Assembly: GCA_964629875.1 (NCBI GenBank) | Contig: CAZVRK010000046.1 | Location: 1 to 6,422 of the forward strand | Length of the DNA: 6,422 bases | Direction of reading: 5' to 3' | Origin: UBA3495 sp964629875 | GTDB lineage: Bacteria > Chloroflexota > Dehalococcoidia > Lucifugimonadales > UBA3495 | Shown: piece by piece, positions 6,191-6,422 of the stretch | Layout of the letters: every line of letters starts with the position of its first letter | Position numbering within the stretch: position 1 is the stretch's first letter | Position numbers and translations under genes: made by a program | Notes under the pieces: generated by a model | The model's input: only the letters and a program-made list of their open reading frames with translations | The model's database searches: none | What the model was told of the DNA's origin: nothing

Positions 6191-6236
6191 CACTGGAAAC
6201 CAGACACGTAAATAACACTAACCAATTAACGCGGGA

Positions 6237-6422
6237 TTAACAGTATTTCCGCGATATCGAGCAAGCCATATTCTTATCCTCTTGTGATTTTTGAGTATCT
6301 CCTATCTGTTCATAAGACAGTCCCCGCTGATAATATGCATCAGCCAAATCACTATCTAGCTCAATAGCCCTACTATAATCTCTGATAGCCTGATTAAACT
6401 GCCCGAACATATAATACGAATC
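6237..6422 (-). CDS. C-terminal end of a tetratricopeptide-repeat protein (N-terminus outside window)
   Basis: The frame is open from the right edge to TAA at 6237-6239, giving 61 residues. They contain the rear of one TPR (YYMFGQFNQAIRDYSRAIEL) and a second nearly complete one (LADAYYQRGLSYEQIGD followed by a helix, TQKSQEDKNMACSI), with the usual small residues and Y/A pattern of the paired helices. The protein ends shortly after, in ISRKYC. TPRs form a superhelix that binds other proteins. The rest of the protein, any catalytic domain, and its location cannot be judged here. It ends 125 bases before the zinc protein. A promoter candidate in that gap suggests it belongs to a separate unit. 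Confidence 0.85.
   Translation of the reverse strand, partial: DSYYMFGQFNQAIRDYSRAIELDSDLADAYYQRGLSYEQIGDTQKSQEDKNMACSISRKYC

Overview
The window is a compact bacterial (or possibly archaeal-like) chromosomal segment in which every convincing gene lies on the minus strand, so transcription runs from high to low coordinates. GC content is by eye in the low-to-mid 40s. Pairing of a DUF1800 protein with a DUF1501 protein, an NHL-repeat propeller and a Gfo/Idh/MocA oxidoreductase is a set I associate with environmental, often marine, bacteria. The wording of the DUF1800 N-terminus (HLMRRAGFGAT) recalls Chloroflexota/Dehalococcoidia (SAR202-like) proteins. That placement is a guess from memory, not a search result. 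There is no sign of phage, transposon, CRISPR or RNA genes.

In transcription order: (1) the C-terminal 61 residues of a TPR protein that enters from the right edge and stops at 6237; (2) a 125-base gap holding a good extended -10 promoter candidate (6162-6190), then a 64-residue eight-cysteine zinc-ribbon-like protein (5917-6111, GTG start); (3) a DUF1800 protein (4449-5855); (4) a DUF1501 protein (3240-4379); (5) a six-bladed NHL-repeat propeller protein (2097-3152); (6) a 157-base gap with a perfect 15-bp hairpin (1970-2012); (7) a Gfo/Idh/MocA oxidoreductase (902-1939, TTG start); (8) an RsuA/RluB-type rRNA pseudouridine synthase (240-902) joined to it by a one-base TAATG overlap; (9) the first 68 residues of a Cys-rich YkgJ-like protein (1-206, GTG start) that leaves through the left edge.

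Two expression blocks are likely. Block A (zinc protein, DUF1800, DUF1501, NHL) has gaps of 61, 69 and 87 bases, and each gene has its own strong Shine-Dalgarno site. Block B (oxidoreductase, pseudouridine synthase, YkgJ-like protein) has gaps of -1 and 33 bases. The hairpin at 1970-2012 sits between the blocks and is the natural candidate for a terminator or leader element.

The most interesting point is that the DUF1800, DUF1501 and NHL proteins start without any signal peptide. In-frame stop codons just upstream, with no start codon in between, exclude a longer N-terminus. Many better-known DUF1501/DUF1800 pairs carry export signals, so this set looks like an intracellular version of a still undefined system. 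No gap exceeds 160 bases.
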